The notes under the pieces: generated by a model | The model's database searches: none | Seen by the model: only the letters and a program-made list of their open reading frames with translations | Told to the model about the DNA's origin: nothing | Made by a program: the position numbers and the translations under genes | DNA from: Lysobacterales bacterium | Lineage (GTDB): Bacteria; Pseudomonadota; Gammaproteobacteria; Xanthomonadales; Ahniellaceae | NCBI GenBank assembly: GCA_016182785.1 | Contig: JACPFU010000022.1 | Location: 1 to 64,000 of the forward strand | DNA: 64,000 nt | Direction of reading: 5' to 3' | In this document: in pieces, positions 35,903 through 44,201 of the stretch | Numbering within the stretch: position 1 is the first letter of the stretch | Layout: every line of letters begins with the position of its first letter

Positions 35903-36868
35903 ATGCGGTCCGTGGTCGTCGTCGGCTCGTACAACCAGGACCACGTCTGGGTCGGTGAAGAACTGCCTGCGTCCGGCGCCACCCGCAGTGGCCGCTACCT
36001 GAGCGGCCCCGGCGGCAAGGGCTTCAACCAGGCGGTGGCCAGCGCGCGCAGCGGTGCCGGCACCACCTTTCTGGTCGCGCTCGGCGATGACCTCGCCGCG
36101 CAGCACGCGCGCGCGCTCGCCACCGGCTGCGGCATCGACCTGGTCGACGAAGTGCACGACGGCATCGCCACCGGTTCCGCCGGCATCTTCGTCGACGCCC
36201 GCGGTCGCAACGCCATCGTCGTCGCGCCCGGCGCCAATGCCGCGTTCTCGACTGCATTCGTCGAGCGCGAAGCACAACGCATCCGCAACGCCGCGGTGGT
36301 GCTGGCACAACTCGAAGTGGACCGCGACGCGGTGTTCCGCGCGCTGTCGATCGCACGCGAGGCCGGGCGCCGCACCCTGCTCAACCCGGCACCGGCGGAC
36401 GCAGTGGTCGACGAACTGCTGCTCGAACTGGCTGACCTCGCCACCCCGAACGAAACCGAGTTTGCCGCGCTGTGCCAGCACGTGCTCGGCGAACGCGTGC
36501 GCGCCGACGACATCGCCTCGACCCCGAGCAGCGAACTGCACGCGCTGTGCCGGCGGCTGCACAAGGGCAGCGTCGCGATCACGCTCGGCTCCGCCGGCTG
36601 CTTCATCTCGCACGCCGACGCGGCCGCGTTCAACGACACCGCCGCCAGCTATCGCGTGGCCGCGATCAAGGCCAACGCCATCGACACCACCGGCGCCGGC
36701 GATGCCTTCAACGGCGCGCTCGCCGCCGAACTCGCACGCGATCCGCAACAACCGCTCGCCCAGGCCCTGCGCTACGCCAGCAGCTACGCCGGCCTCGCCA
36801 CCGAACGCCGCGGCGCCGCGCTCGCCATGCCCACCCGCGCCGACGTCGAGCAACGCCTCGCCGGCTGA
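35903..36868 (+). CDS. rbsK: Ribokinase (PfkB family)
   Basis: The 321-residue sugar kinase has an N-terminal VVVVGSYNQDHVW, the PfkB first signature with GPGGKGFNQAVASARSG, and the C-terminal second signature DTTGAGDAFNGAL, whose Asp is the catalytic base. NPAPA and TPNETE are typical of ribokinase rather than other PfkB members. It would phosphorylate ribose to ribose 5-phosphate. GAGG lies upstream, and the gene is in an operon with the nucleoside transporter. A nucleoside hydrolase or phosphorylase to release ribose is not in the window. Confidence 0.88.
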   Translation: MRSVVVVGSYNQDHVWVGEELPASGATRSGRYLSGPGGKGFNQAVASARSGAGTTFLVALGDDLAAQHARALATGCGIDLVDEVHDGIATGSAGIFVDARGRNAIVVAPGANAAFSTAFVEREAQRIRNAAVVLAQLEVDRDAVFRALSIAREAGRRTLLNPAPADAVVDELLLELADLATPNETEFAALCQHVLGERVRADDIASTPSSELHALCRRLHKGSVAITLGSAGCFISHADAAAFNDTAASYRVAAIKANAIDTTGAGDAFNGALAAELARDPQQPLAQALRYASSYAGLATERRGAALAMPTRADVEQRLAG

Positions 36869-37032
36869 GCTGTTGCGCTCCCGCAACAGCACTTGCGTGA
36901 CATTTCGGAACCATCGTCGCCGCGCGGGGTTAACTTGCTCCGCATACGCAGCGTGACCACCCCGGCCGCGCGGCGCGCAGGACCGATCGGGCACAGACCC
37001 GACGGCGATGAAGACGCAACGGAGTGAACACC

Positions 37033-39969
37033 ATGAACAAGACCAAGAAGCACAGCCTCGCCCTGCTGCTCGGCCTGCTTGCCACCGGAGCCAACCGCAG
37101 CGATGCAGCGGAATGGACCACCACCGCCGACATCTATGAAAGTGAAACCGCAGCGCAACGCAGCGGAGGTGAACCGACCACCACGGAAGATGCGATCTGG
37201 CTCGGACCCTCCCGCGCCCTCGATCCAATCACGGGCGCAGACATTTCGCCCTACTCGATCCCCGAGAAGATCGATCTCGTGGGCAACATGAACGGGGTCA
37301 GCTCCCGGCGCGGCAAGATCTGGCAGTCGAGCTACCCCATCGGCTTCTTCGGCCACGACAAGGACGCGGCAGGGGGGTTCTGGGACGCCACCCGTGCCGT
37401 CCATCTTGCTGCCGACGGGGCCCAGTACAGGAGCTGGAACGGCGCCAGCCTGGGGCATCCCGATATGGACGTCGTCCGCGTGCAGCCGCGCATGCTGGAG
37501 CGCGGCGCCATCGTCCTGCTGACCAACGCCACCCGTGCTATCGCCGTGCAGCTCGACCCGCTGCGTGGCGTGATTCGCGAGTTCACAGTCCCGGCCTGCA
37601 GCGATAACGCGGCCGAAGACCGCCACGGCGGGCTCTACGCACTATGCGGGGCGCCGAGCCCGCTCGCCACCGGCACGCTCCATCACGTGTCTGGAACGAG
37701 CGGCGGCACTTGGTCGCGCCAGGTGATGCATGCGTTCCTGTCACGCGACGGAATCAGCGCCGATGGTGGAGTGCTCGTGCTTGAGCCGCAACCTTCCGCA
37801 CCGAGGATGCAGTCGATCGACATCGGAGGTCGCATCCGGTTCTCGCGACCGGAGCGTTCGGGTGTCGCCGTGCGAGACGGCTTCTGGTTCCACGACGCCG
37901 AACTGGGCAAGTTCACGCATGTCAGTTCTGATGGCAGCTTGGTCGCGCAAGTGACCGATGCTCGTGCCACCGCCTACGCCGCCCATCCCGGTGGCACGCT
38001 GATCCTCGCCTACCCTGCCGGACCATCTGAGCCGCCCGGATTCGCTGGGTACCGCATCCACTCCGGCAACGGCATGCCGCTGCGCGATCTGCCCGGCACG
38101 GAATTGCCGACCTCCACACGCACACGAATTGCAGTCTCCTCCCTAGCCGGTTCTGCCTCCGCGCATTACGACGATGGTGTCGAGGCCCTCGACAGTAACG
38201 GACAACCTTTGGCGCCAAGGCTCAATGTCCCGCAGGGTCGCGCGGACCGGGTTCTGGCGGACTCCAACAACATCTGCGCGGAATACACAAGGCTGGATCT
38301 TGTGAGCGTCGAGCTTGTGCGCTGCTATTCCCGCAGGAGCGGAACGACCGAGGACGTCACCGGGGGACGTCTGCTGCACCTGGACGGTACGCTGGTGACG
38401 GATGATGGCAGCGCACTTGAAGTCTGGGATTCGGGGTTAACCCTGATCAACCGCATCAGTCTCGCTGACGCGCTCGACTACCACCTGCATCCGACCCAAG
38501 GCATCGCTGTCCTGCGTTCGGTCGATGGCGGCAAACGACTGCTGCGCTACCGACTGGACGGCAGCCTGATGTTTGATGTTGCAGCGCCGATCACGGCCGG
38601 CGAGGCCATTGTCGGTGTCGGCAGCGACGGCAGCACCGTGGTGGCCGAACCTTCCTCTCCGGCAACGGTGTTGCACTACAGCCAGGAGGGTACGCTGCTG
38701 GCGCAACGCGACGTGGTGCTTCCCGTCGCCGCGTTCAGCATCATCGCTGTGGATGGATCAACGCATGGCGTGCAAGTGCTGGCGGCCGGCACCACCCAGT
38801 CGGGCCTGCGCGACGCGCAACTGCTCCTGCTCGACCGCGGTCTGGAGTTGCGTGGCCAACACGACTTCCGCAGCCCCGACACGACAAGTCTCCCGGGTCC
38901 GCGCCTCTGGCCGGCGCGCCTCGGAGCGGCACGACTCGGCTACGAGGCGGCATTCGGGCTGGTGACGCTGCAGTACCAGCCGGACCAAGCGGTGGCGATG
39001 GAGAGGAAGGTGCTTCCGATCAGCGGCACGATGAACCGCTTCAATATCGACCCCGACGGCACCGTCCGGGCCATGACGGCGGATGATTCGTTGGGGCGCG
39101 ACGTGTTGCGCATCTCGCGCCCGACACCGGGCAGCTTCACCGGCCCGATCCGCCAGTCGGCACTGACCGGCGCCTGGTTCAATCCGGCTTCCACCGGCCA
39201 AGGTCTGCTGCTGCAACTGCTGAACGGCAACGTGCTGTTCGGCGCCTGGCACACGTATGCGCCCGAGGGCGGCAATGCGTTGTCGAAGCAGCAGTGGTTC
39301 ACCGTTTCCGGGGAGGTGACGAACCAGCGCGGACGCATCACCGTGCCGATCTACCGCAACGGCAATGGCCGTTTCGACACCGACGGCACCACGCCGGCCG
39401 AAGCGGTCGGCAGCGCCGAACTGGTGTTCACCAGTTGCGACCAGATGGAGTTCTGGTATCGCATCGGCGAGGACACGGGGGCTTTCCCCCTGCAGCGGCT
39501 GACGCCGCGCACACAGGCCTGCGATGACGGCAGCGCCACGCAACCACCACTCGACGCGCCGAAGGGTCTCGCCATTGATGGTGCCTGGTACGTGCCCGCG
39601 CAGAGTGGACAGGGCCTGACCTTCAACACCACCGGAGCGCGCTTCGGCGGCTTCCTCGCCGGCTGGTTCACCTACGACACCGCGACCGGCATCGACGACG
39701 AAGCGGCCCAGCACTGGTTCACGCTGCAAGGCGCAACGCCGGAGCACTACGGCGAATCGGTGACGGCACAGATCCACCGCACCATCGGTGGCTCGCGTGC
39801 TGGCGAACCGACGCGCAACACGCACGCGGTTGGCCAAGCCACGCTCACCGTGCACGACTGCGCGCACGCGACACTGAGCTACGTCTTCGACGACAGCGTG
39901 ATCGCCGGAAGCTTCGCCAACCTGCACCGCGACGTGCCGCTAGTGCGGCTGGGTGCCTGCACGCAGTGA
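37033..39969 (+). CDS. Large secreted protein with duplicated C-terminal domain
   Basis: The 978-residue product has a signal peptide (about 1-24). Next is a long region (about 40-700) rich in short beta motifs (SSDGSLVAQVTD, DGGKRLLRYRLDGSL, GSDGSTVVAEP) that looks like a beta-propeller. The C-terminus holds two copies of one domain, at about 712-825 and 849-975. Each opens with GAW(F/Y)xPAxxGQGL, continues with a G-W-(H/F)TY turn and a QxWFT strand, and ends with a Cys-containing strand before a hydrophobic FPLQRL/VPLVRL. Similar domains occur in secreted proteins of Xanthomonadales but have no settled function. The ATG at 37033 is preferred over GTG at 37024 because GGAG is eight bases upstream of it. 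A terminator hairpin follows. Confidence 0.75.
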   Translation: MNKTKKHSLALLLGLLATGANRSDAAEWTTTADIYESETAAQRSGGEPTTTEDAIWLGPSRALDPITGADISPYSIPEKIDLVGNMNGVSSRRGKIWQSSYPIGFFGHDKDAAGGFWDATRAVHLAADGAQYRSWNGASLGHPDMDVVRVQPRMLERGAIVLLTNATRAIAVQLDPLRGVIREFTVPACSDNAAEDRHGGLYALCGAPSPLATGTLHHVSGTSGGTWSRQVMHAFLSRDGISADGGVLVLEPQPSAPRMQSIDIGGRIRFSRPERSGVAVRDGFWFHDAELGKFTHVSSDGSLVAQVTDARATAYAAHPGGTLILAYPAGPSEPPGFAGYRIHSGNGMPLRDLPGTELPTSTRTRIAVSSLAGSASAHYDDGVEALDSNGQPLAPRLNVPQGRADRVLADSNNICAEYTRLDLVSVELVRCYSRRSGTTEDVTGGRLLHLDGTLVTDDGSALEVWDSGLTLINRISLADALDYHLHPTQGIAVLRSVDGGKRLLRYRLDGSLMFDVAAPITAGEAIVGVGSDGSTVVAEPSSPATVLHYSQEGTLLAQRDVVLPVAAFSIIAVDGSTHGVQVLAAGTTQSGLRDAQLLLLDRGLELRGQHDFRSPDTTSLPGPRLWPARLGAARLGYEAAFGLVTLQYQPDQAVAMERKVLPISGTMNRFNIDPDGTVRAMTADDSLGRDVLRISRPTPGSFTGPIRQSALTGAWFNPASTGQGLLLQLLNGNVLFGAWHTYAPEGGNALSKQQWFTVSGEVTNQRGRITVPIYRNGNGRFDTDGTTPAEAVGSAELVFTSCDQMEFWYRIGEDTGAFPLQRLTPRTQACDDGSATQPPLDAPKGLAIDGAWYVPAQSGQGLTFNTTGARFGGFLAGWFTYDTATGIDDEAAQHWFTLQGATPEHYGESVTAQIHRTIGGSRAGEPTRNTHAVGQATLTVHDCAHATLSYVFDDSVIAGSFANLHRDVPLVRLGACTQ

Positions 39970-39977
39970 GGGCAGCG

Positions 39978-40008
39978 CTCCCGGCCCGCCGACCGCGCGG
40001 GCCGGGAG
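39978..40008. terminator. 12-bp hairpin between convergent genes
   Basis: CTCCCGGCCCGC (39978-39989) pairs perfectly with GCGGGCCGGGAG (39997-40008) around a 7-base loop, nine bases after the stop of the upstream gene and four before the stop of the convergent one. The T-run is weak; it probably ends both transcripts. Confidence 0.65.
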
Positions 40009-40011
40009 TGT

Positions 40012-40761
40012 TCAGGGTTTGAGGTGAGCCGCGAGCAGCCGCGACCAGCTGCGATCGATGCGCGCGTACTCGGCGGCGCAACGCTTGGCGCGTTCCGCGG
40101 GCAGGTGGCCGTCTTCGACCAGGTTGCCGTAGGCGTCGGGGTCGCTGCCGTAGACCCAGCAGATCATGTTGTAGAAGCGCTGCTGGTCGAGCGAGTGTTC
40201 GTCGGCGAACGAGCCTTCGTCGACCGCGTCTTCGGCTTCGGCGGCTGCGTAGAAGCCGACCGCGGCATCAAGCACCGCCTTGTCGCCTTCCTCGCCATCG
40301 ACCAGCACCCACACCGAGAGCTGGTCCACCGCATCTTCCTCGCGGCCGGTCACCGGCACGTCGAGCACGTCGACCAGCGCGTGCCCGACTTCGTGGAAGA
40401 ACACGAACAGGAACGCACCGGCAACGGCATCATCGAGTTCGTCCTCGGTGTCGTAGGCGGCGGCCATGTTCTCGTAGTACGACTCGATCAGCTCGTAGCA
40501 GACCGCGACCTCGCGCCGCTTCGGATCGTAGAACGCATTCGGTTCGCCGCACTCGGAAAAGCGCAGACCGAGCGTGTCGTCGAGCACGATCACCTGGTTC
40601 AGCTCGGCAGCCATCTGCTGCAGCAGACCGGAGCGGTCGATCTCGGCCGCGAGCTCGCGATAGGCTTCGCTCTTGACCTGGCTCTTGCGCACCACGAAAC
40701 CCTTGGCCGTGCAGGTGCCGACAGCAAGAACCAGCAGAATGGACAGCAACAGACGTTTCAT
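40012..40761 (-). CDS. DUF4344-type exported metallopeptidase
   Basis: The 249-residue product has a signal peptide (about 1-19). A zinc motif HEVGH sits near residue 121 within FVFFHEVGHALVDVLDVPVTGREEDAVDQ, with a downstream Glu-Glu-Asp as likely third ligand, and the domain ends with a Cys-containing helix (FYNMICWVYGSDP). This pattern is that of DUF4344 proteins, predicted zinc metallopeptidases of unknown substrate. Its location would be periplasmic or lipid-free secreted. GGGGAAGG lies upstream of the ATG. It is divergent from dusB with about 60 bases between. Confidence 0.85.
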   Translation of the reverse strand: MKRLLLSILLVLAVGTCTAKGFVVRKSQVKSEAYRELAAEIDRSGLLQQMAAELNQVIVLDDTLGLRFSECGEPNAFYDPKRREVAVCYELIESYYENMAAAYDTEDELDDAVAGAFLFVFFHEVGHALVDVLDVPVTGREEDAVDQLSVWVLVDGEEGDKAVLDAAVGFYAAAEAEDAVDEGSFADEHSLDQQRFYNMICWVYGSDPDAYGNLVEDGHLPAERAKRCAAEYARIDRSWSRLLAAHLKP

Positions 40762-40810
40762 CGACCTTCCCCCACGGCGATGGCGAAGGCTAGAGCGCGC
40801 CACCGACCAC

Positions 40811-40816
40811 TACAAT
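40811..40816 (+). promoter_or_regulatory. -10 box TACAAT for a possibly leaderless dusB transcript
   Basis: TACAAT is followed by six bases and then the dusB ATG at 40823. No ribosome site is present, so transcription would start at the ATG. Confidence 0.5.
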
Positions 40817-40822
40817 CCAGCC

Positions 40823-41812
40823 ATGCACATTGGCCCGCACGCCATCACCCCGAACCTGATCCTCGCGCCGATGGCGGGCGTGACCGACAAGCCGTTCCGG
40901 CAATTGTGCAAGCGCCTCGGTGCTGGCCTGGCGGTGTCGGAGATGACCATTGCCGACCCCAAGCTCTGGCACACGCGCAAGTCGCGACTGCGCATGGACC
41001 ACGCCGACGAACCGGCGCCGATCGCGGTACAGATCGCCGGCTACGACCCGCAGATGCTGGCCGATGCGGCGCGCTTCAACGTCGACCACGGCGCCGAGAT
41101 CATCGACATCAACATGGGCTGCCCGGCCAAGAAGGTCTGCAGTGTCTGGTCGGGCTCGGCCCTGCTGCAGGACGAGGCCTTGGTCGCGCGCATCTGCAGC
41201 GCAGTCGCGTCAGCGGTGAACGTGCCCGTGACCCTGAAGATCCGCACCGGCTGGGCGCGCGCGCATCGCAACGGCGTGGCGATCGCCAAGATCGCGGAGG
41301 CCAGCGGCATCGCCGCACTCGCCGTGCACGGCCGCACCCGCGAAGACCTGTACCGGGGTGAGGCCGAATACGACACCATCCGCGCGATCAAGCAGGCGGT
41401 GTCGATCCCGGTCTCGGCCAATGGCGACATCGACTCGCCCGAAAAGGCAAAGCAGGTGCTCGACTTCACCGGCTGCGATGGCCTGCTGATCGGCCGCGCC
41501 GCCCAGGGCCGGCCGTGGATCTTCCGCGAGATCGCGCATTACCTCGCGGCCGGTGAACTGCTGCCCGAACCGACGCCGACGGAAGTGCGCGACGTGCTGC
41601 TCGGCCACCTCGACCAGCTGCACGCGTTCTACGGCGAACTGCAGGGCGTACGCATCGCGCGCAAGCATCTCGGTTGGTACGCGCGCAACCGCGCCGAACA
41701 CGAGGCCTTCCGCCAAGTCGTGGTGCGCGCCGAGACCGCGGCCGAACAGCGCCGCCTGACCGCGGAATATTTCGACCGCGTCGCCGAGGCGAACCTCCCG
41801 CAGGCTGCCTGA
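40823..41812 (+). CDS. dusB: tRNA-dihydrouridine synthase B
   Basis: The 329-residue FMN enzyme reduces specific uridines in the tRNA D-loop. It starts MHIGPHAITPNLILAPMAGVTDKPFR, then has DINMGCPAKKVC with the catalytic Cys, KIRTGWARAHRN, HGRTREDLYRG and NGDIDSPEKAKQVL. All are typical of DusB, and the length is normal. In enterobacteria dusB precedes fis; here no fis follows, and an inverted repeat is downstream instead. There is no ribosome site, but a -10 box sits six bases before the ATG. Confidence 0.95.
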   Translation: MHIGPHAITPNLILAPMAGVTDKPFRQLCKRLGAGLAVSEMTIADPKLWHTRKSRLRMDHADEPAPIAVQIAGYDPQMLADAARFNVDHGAEIIDINMGCPAKKVCSVWSGSALLQDEALVARICSAVASAVNVPVTLKIRTGWARAHRNGVAIAKIAEASGIAALAVHGRTREDLYRGEAEYDTIRAIKQAVSIPVSANGDIDSPEKAKQVLDFTGCDGLLIGRAAQGRPWIFREIAHYLAAGELLPEPTPTEVRDVLLGHLDQLHAFYGELQGVRIARKHLGWYARNRAEHEAFRQVVVRAETAAEQRRLTAEYFDRVAEANLPQAA

Positions 41813-41834
41813 TTTCCCGCGCTCGGCGGGCCAG

Positions 41835-41936
41835 CCGTCTGTAGCAGCGCCGGCCACGGCGCGATGCTCTTCGCGCATCGAATTGTGTTGGTCCGAAAGA
41901 AGAGCATCGCGCCGTGGCCGGCGCTCCTACAGACGG
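41835..41936. repeat. Large inverted repeat (BIME/REP-like)
   Basis: Two 38-base arms (41835-41872 and 41899-41936) are complementary with a single mismatch around a 26-base loop. The arm ends read GTAGCAGCG and, on the other strand, GTAGGAGCG. The right arm contains the TAG stop codon and last codons of the convergent gene at 41927. It lies between convergent genes and could terminate both. It resembles the element at 54184-54308. Confidence 0.8.
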
Positions 41937-42982
41937 CTCTGGTCCTCTTCGACCGCCTCGGCCACCGCGTTGACCGGCTCGAACGCCTGCAGCACCGAGC
42001 GCTGCACGCGCGCGCGCGCCGACTCGTCGATGCGCGGCCGCGGCAGTTGCTCGGCGGGATGGACCGTGGTCCAGCGCAGGCCGTTGTCGCGTGCGATCAG
42101 GAACGAGAAGAAATAGTCCGGCGCCATGCCCATGCGCAGGTCGGTGAGCACCGCGGCACTGGCACGCTGTTCGATGTGGAAGAAGCCGCGGGTGAACCAC
42201 TTCATGCGAACGACGGCCGGCAGTCGCTCGAAGCGTTTCGCAAATTCGCCGTGCCGCGCGTGGAAGCGCAGCGTGATCGGACGATCCGGATAGATCGCGC
42301 TGGCATAGCCCTCGAAGTAGCCGTCATCGCGCATCACCACCACGCGCCATCCGAGCGTGTTGAACGGCGTCGGCACGGTCAGCAGCGGATCGTGCTCGAG
42401 CCCGATGCGTTCGAGCATCGGCCGCAGCGCGTGTTCGACCCGCCACTTCGCGACCCAGGACCAGCCGAGGTAGGCACTCGATAGCAGCAGGCCGATCTGC
42501 ACCGCGCGCAAGGCGGCGGCGCGCTCGCGCCAGCGCCAGGCGCAGACACCGCCGACCAGCAGCGGCAAGGTGTAGAGCGGGTCGATGATGAACACCGTCG
42601 CCCACATCACCGGCTCGTTCGGCAGTGGCCAGAACAGCTGCGTGCCGTACACCGTGTGCGCATCGAGCAGCGGATGCGTGATCAGCGCCAACTGGAAGCC
42701 TGCGAACCAGTGCCAGCGTTCGGCGCCCGTCCACACCCAGCGCCGTTGCGCCAGCCACCACAACAGCCAGCCGAGCAACGGCAACACGAACAGCGAATGA
42801 CTGAAGCTGCGATGCCAGGTCAGAAACTGGACCGGGTCGCGCACGCACAGCAGCGGCAACACGTCCAGGTCCGGCAGCGTGCCGAGCGCGGCGCCCAGCA
42901 CCAGCGCCCGCCGCCGCTCCGCCGCCGGCGCCACCGCCGCGACACAGGCGGCGCCAAGCACGACTTGCGAGAGTGAATCCAT
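41927..42982 (-). CDS. Metal-dependent membrane hydrolase, YdjM-like
   Basis: The 351-residue product has four to five membrane helices in its first half and the YdjM/YfhO-type signature of the LexA-binding, inner-membrane hydrolase family: MDSLSQVVLGAA, LGTLPDLDVLP, and TWHRSFSHSLFVLPLL, with Asp and His residues as presumed metal ligands. The second half is soluble and of unknown role. The ATG is three bases after the stop of the polysaccharide deacetylase gene (AGGG as ribosome site), so they form an operon. Its stop lies inside the right arm of the large inverted repeat. Confidence 0.82.
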   Translation of the reverse strand: MDSLSQVVLGAACVAAVAPAAERRRALVLGAALGTLPDLDVLPLLCVRDPVQFLTWHRSFSHSLFVLPLLGWLLWWLAQRRWVWTGAERWHWFAGFQLALITHPLLDAHTVYGTQLFWPLPNEPVMWATVFIIDPLYTLPLLVGGVCAWRWRERAAALRAVQIGLLLSSAYLGWSWVAKWRVEHALRPMLERIGLEHDPLLTVPTPFNTLGWRVVVMRDDGYFEGYASAIYPDRPITLRFHARHGEFAKRFERLPAVVRMKWFTRGFFHIEQRASAAVLTDLRMGMAPDYFFSFLIARDNGLRWTTVHPAEQLPRPRIDESARARVQRSVLQAFEPVNAVAEAVEEDQSRL

Positions 42983-42987
42983 GCGCC

Positions 42988-43935
42988 CTACTCGCCGTCC
43001 ACACCGGCGAGGTCGAGCACGGGTTGCGGCACCGCGGGTTCGCCTTCGTAGAACACCTTGGGCTTGTGTTCGGCCATGGCCCAGCGGTGCAGCCAGGAGA
43101 TGCCGGCGCGGCCGCGGTAGCCGTCGGCGTGCTGGTAGGCGGGATCGGCGAGCGCGTCTTCGAGGCTGACGAAGTCGTAGCCGCGTCGGCGCAGGCGCTC
43201 GAGCAGGGCCGGCAGCGCGTCGGCATTCAGCGCATTGGCGTGGATCAGCAGCACCTGCGCGATCTCGCGGCCGAACAGGCGCTTGCTTGCCTGCTCGAAG
43301 AACTGGAATTTGGCTTCGAGGTAGTCGATGTACTCGGGGATGAGTGCCTGCGCTTCGTCGTGCTTGCCGGCATTGCGCAGCAACAGATACGCGCGGGCGT
43401 AGATCCACTCGCCGTTGTCGACCGTGACTGGCGCGACGCGGTAGCCGTGTTCGCCGAGGAACGCGTCGAGTCGCGTGCGCAGCGCATCTTCCTGACCGGC
43501 CTGCAGGTAGGGATGGCGGAACCAGCGCGGCGCCTGCCCGAACTCGGCGAGCAGCGGGCGCAACTGGCGCTCACCGTCCAGGATGGAGCGTTCGTAGTCC
43601 GCGATCGCCGTCGCGTGCAGGCCGTTGTGGTTGTAGGTGTGGTTGCCGAGCGCGATGCCGGCCGCGAGCCAGTCGCGCAGCCACTGCAGGCGCGCCGCAG
43701 AGACTGCGCCATCGACCTCGAGCTTGTTCTCGTTGACGAAGCCGATCGCGTTGGTGCCGCGCAGCGCGGCGATGATGCGCGCGTTGCGCGCGGCGAGATC
43801 GGCCTCGCTGCTCAGCGACACTTCCGAAGACGGCAGGTCATCGATGGTGATCGCGACCTGGCGCGGCGACGCGGCCTGCGCGACGGCCAGCAGGAAGGGA
43901 CTCGCAACAAGCAGGAAGCGTCGCAGCATCGGCAT
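42988..43935 (-). CDS. Exported polysaccharide deacetylase (NodB-like)
   Basis: The 315-residue product has a signal peptide (about 1-21). The NodB motifs are present in modified form: ITIDDLPSSE (the first aspartates), GNHTYNH (the metal histidines) and RHPYL (motif 3). Such enzymes remove N-acetyl groups from peptidoglycan or other polysaccharides at the cell envelope. The start is either 43935 or an ATG at 43929; neither has a strong ribosome site. It is followed by the YdjM-like gene with a two-base gap after the stop codon. Confidence 0.85.
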   Translation of the reverse strand: MPMLRRFLLVASPFLLAVAQAASPRQVAITIDDLPSSEVSLSSEADLAARNARIIAALRGTNAIGFVNENKLEVDGAVSAARLQWLRDWLAAGIALGNHTYNHNGLHATAIADYERSILDGERQLRPLLAEFGQAPRWFRHPYLQAGQEDALRTRLDAFLGEHGYRVAPVTVDNGEWIYARAYLLLRNAGKHDEAQALIPEYIDYLEAKFQFFEQASKRLFGREIAQVLLIHANALNADALPALLERLRRRGYDFVSLEDALADPAYQHADGYRGRAGISWLHRWAMAEHKPKVFYEGEPAVPQPVLDLAGVDGE

Positions 43936-44201
43936 CTCGGGAATGAAGCGGCGGCGAGCATGCCACGGCCTGCGCTGAACGGCGATTCAGCTTGCGCCAG
44001 GATCGGCTTTACTTGCGTGCGTGCAACCGCCAGACTGCGCCGCGAAATCACCTGCTGCACGAATTCCCAGTGCTCGTATCACTCCGTCGCATAGCGACTG
44101 AAGTTCGAGAGCCATCGGGCAGCGGACCATCAGCGCGCAAGCGCCCTGTCTCGTAGCGCGGTTCTTGGGAACGCTCCGGGTTTCTGTTCTGGAGCCACAC
44201 C

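Noticed and set aside
40823-41812. dusB-fis operon as in enterobacteria.
   Set aside because: No fis-like frame follows; a large inverted repeat and a convergent gene are found instead.
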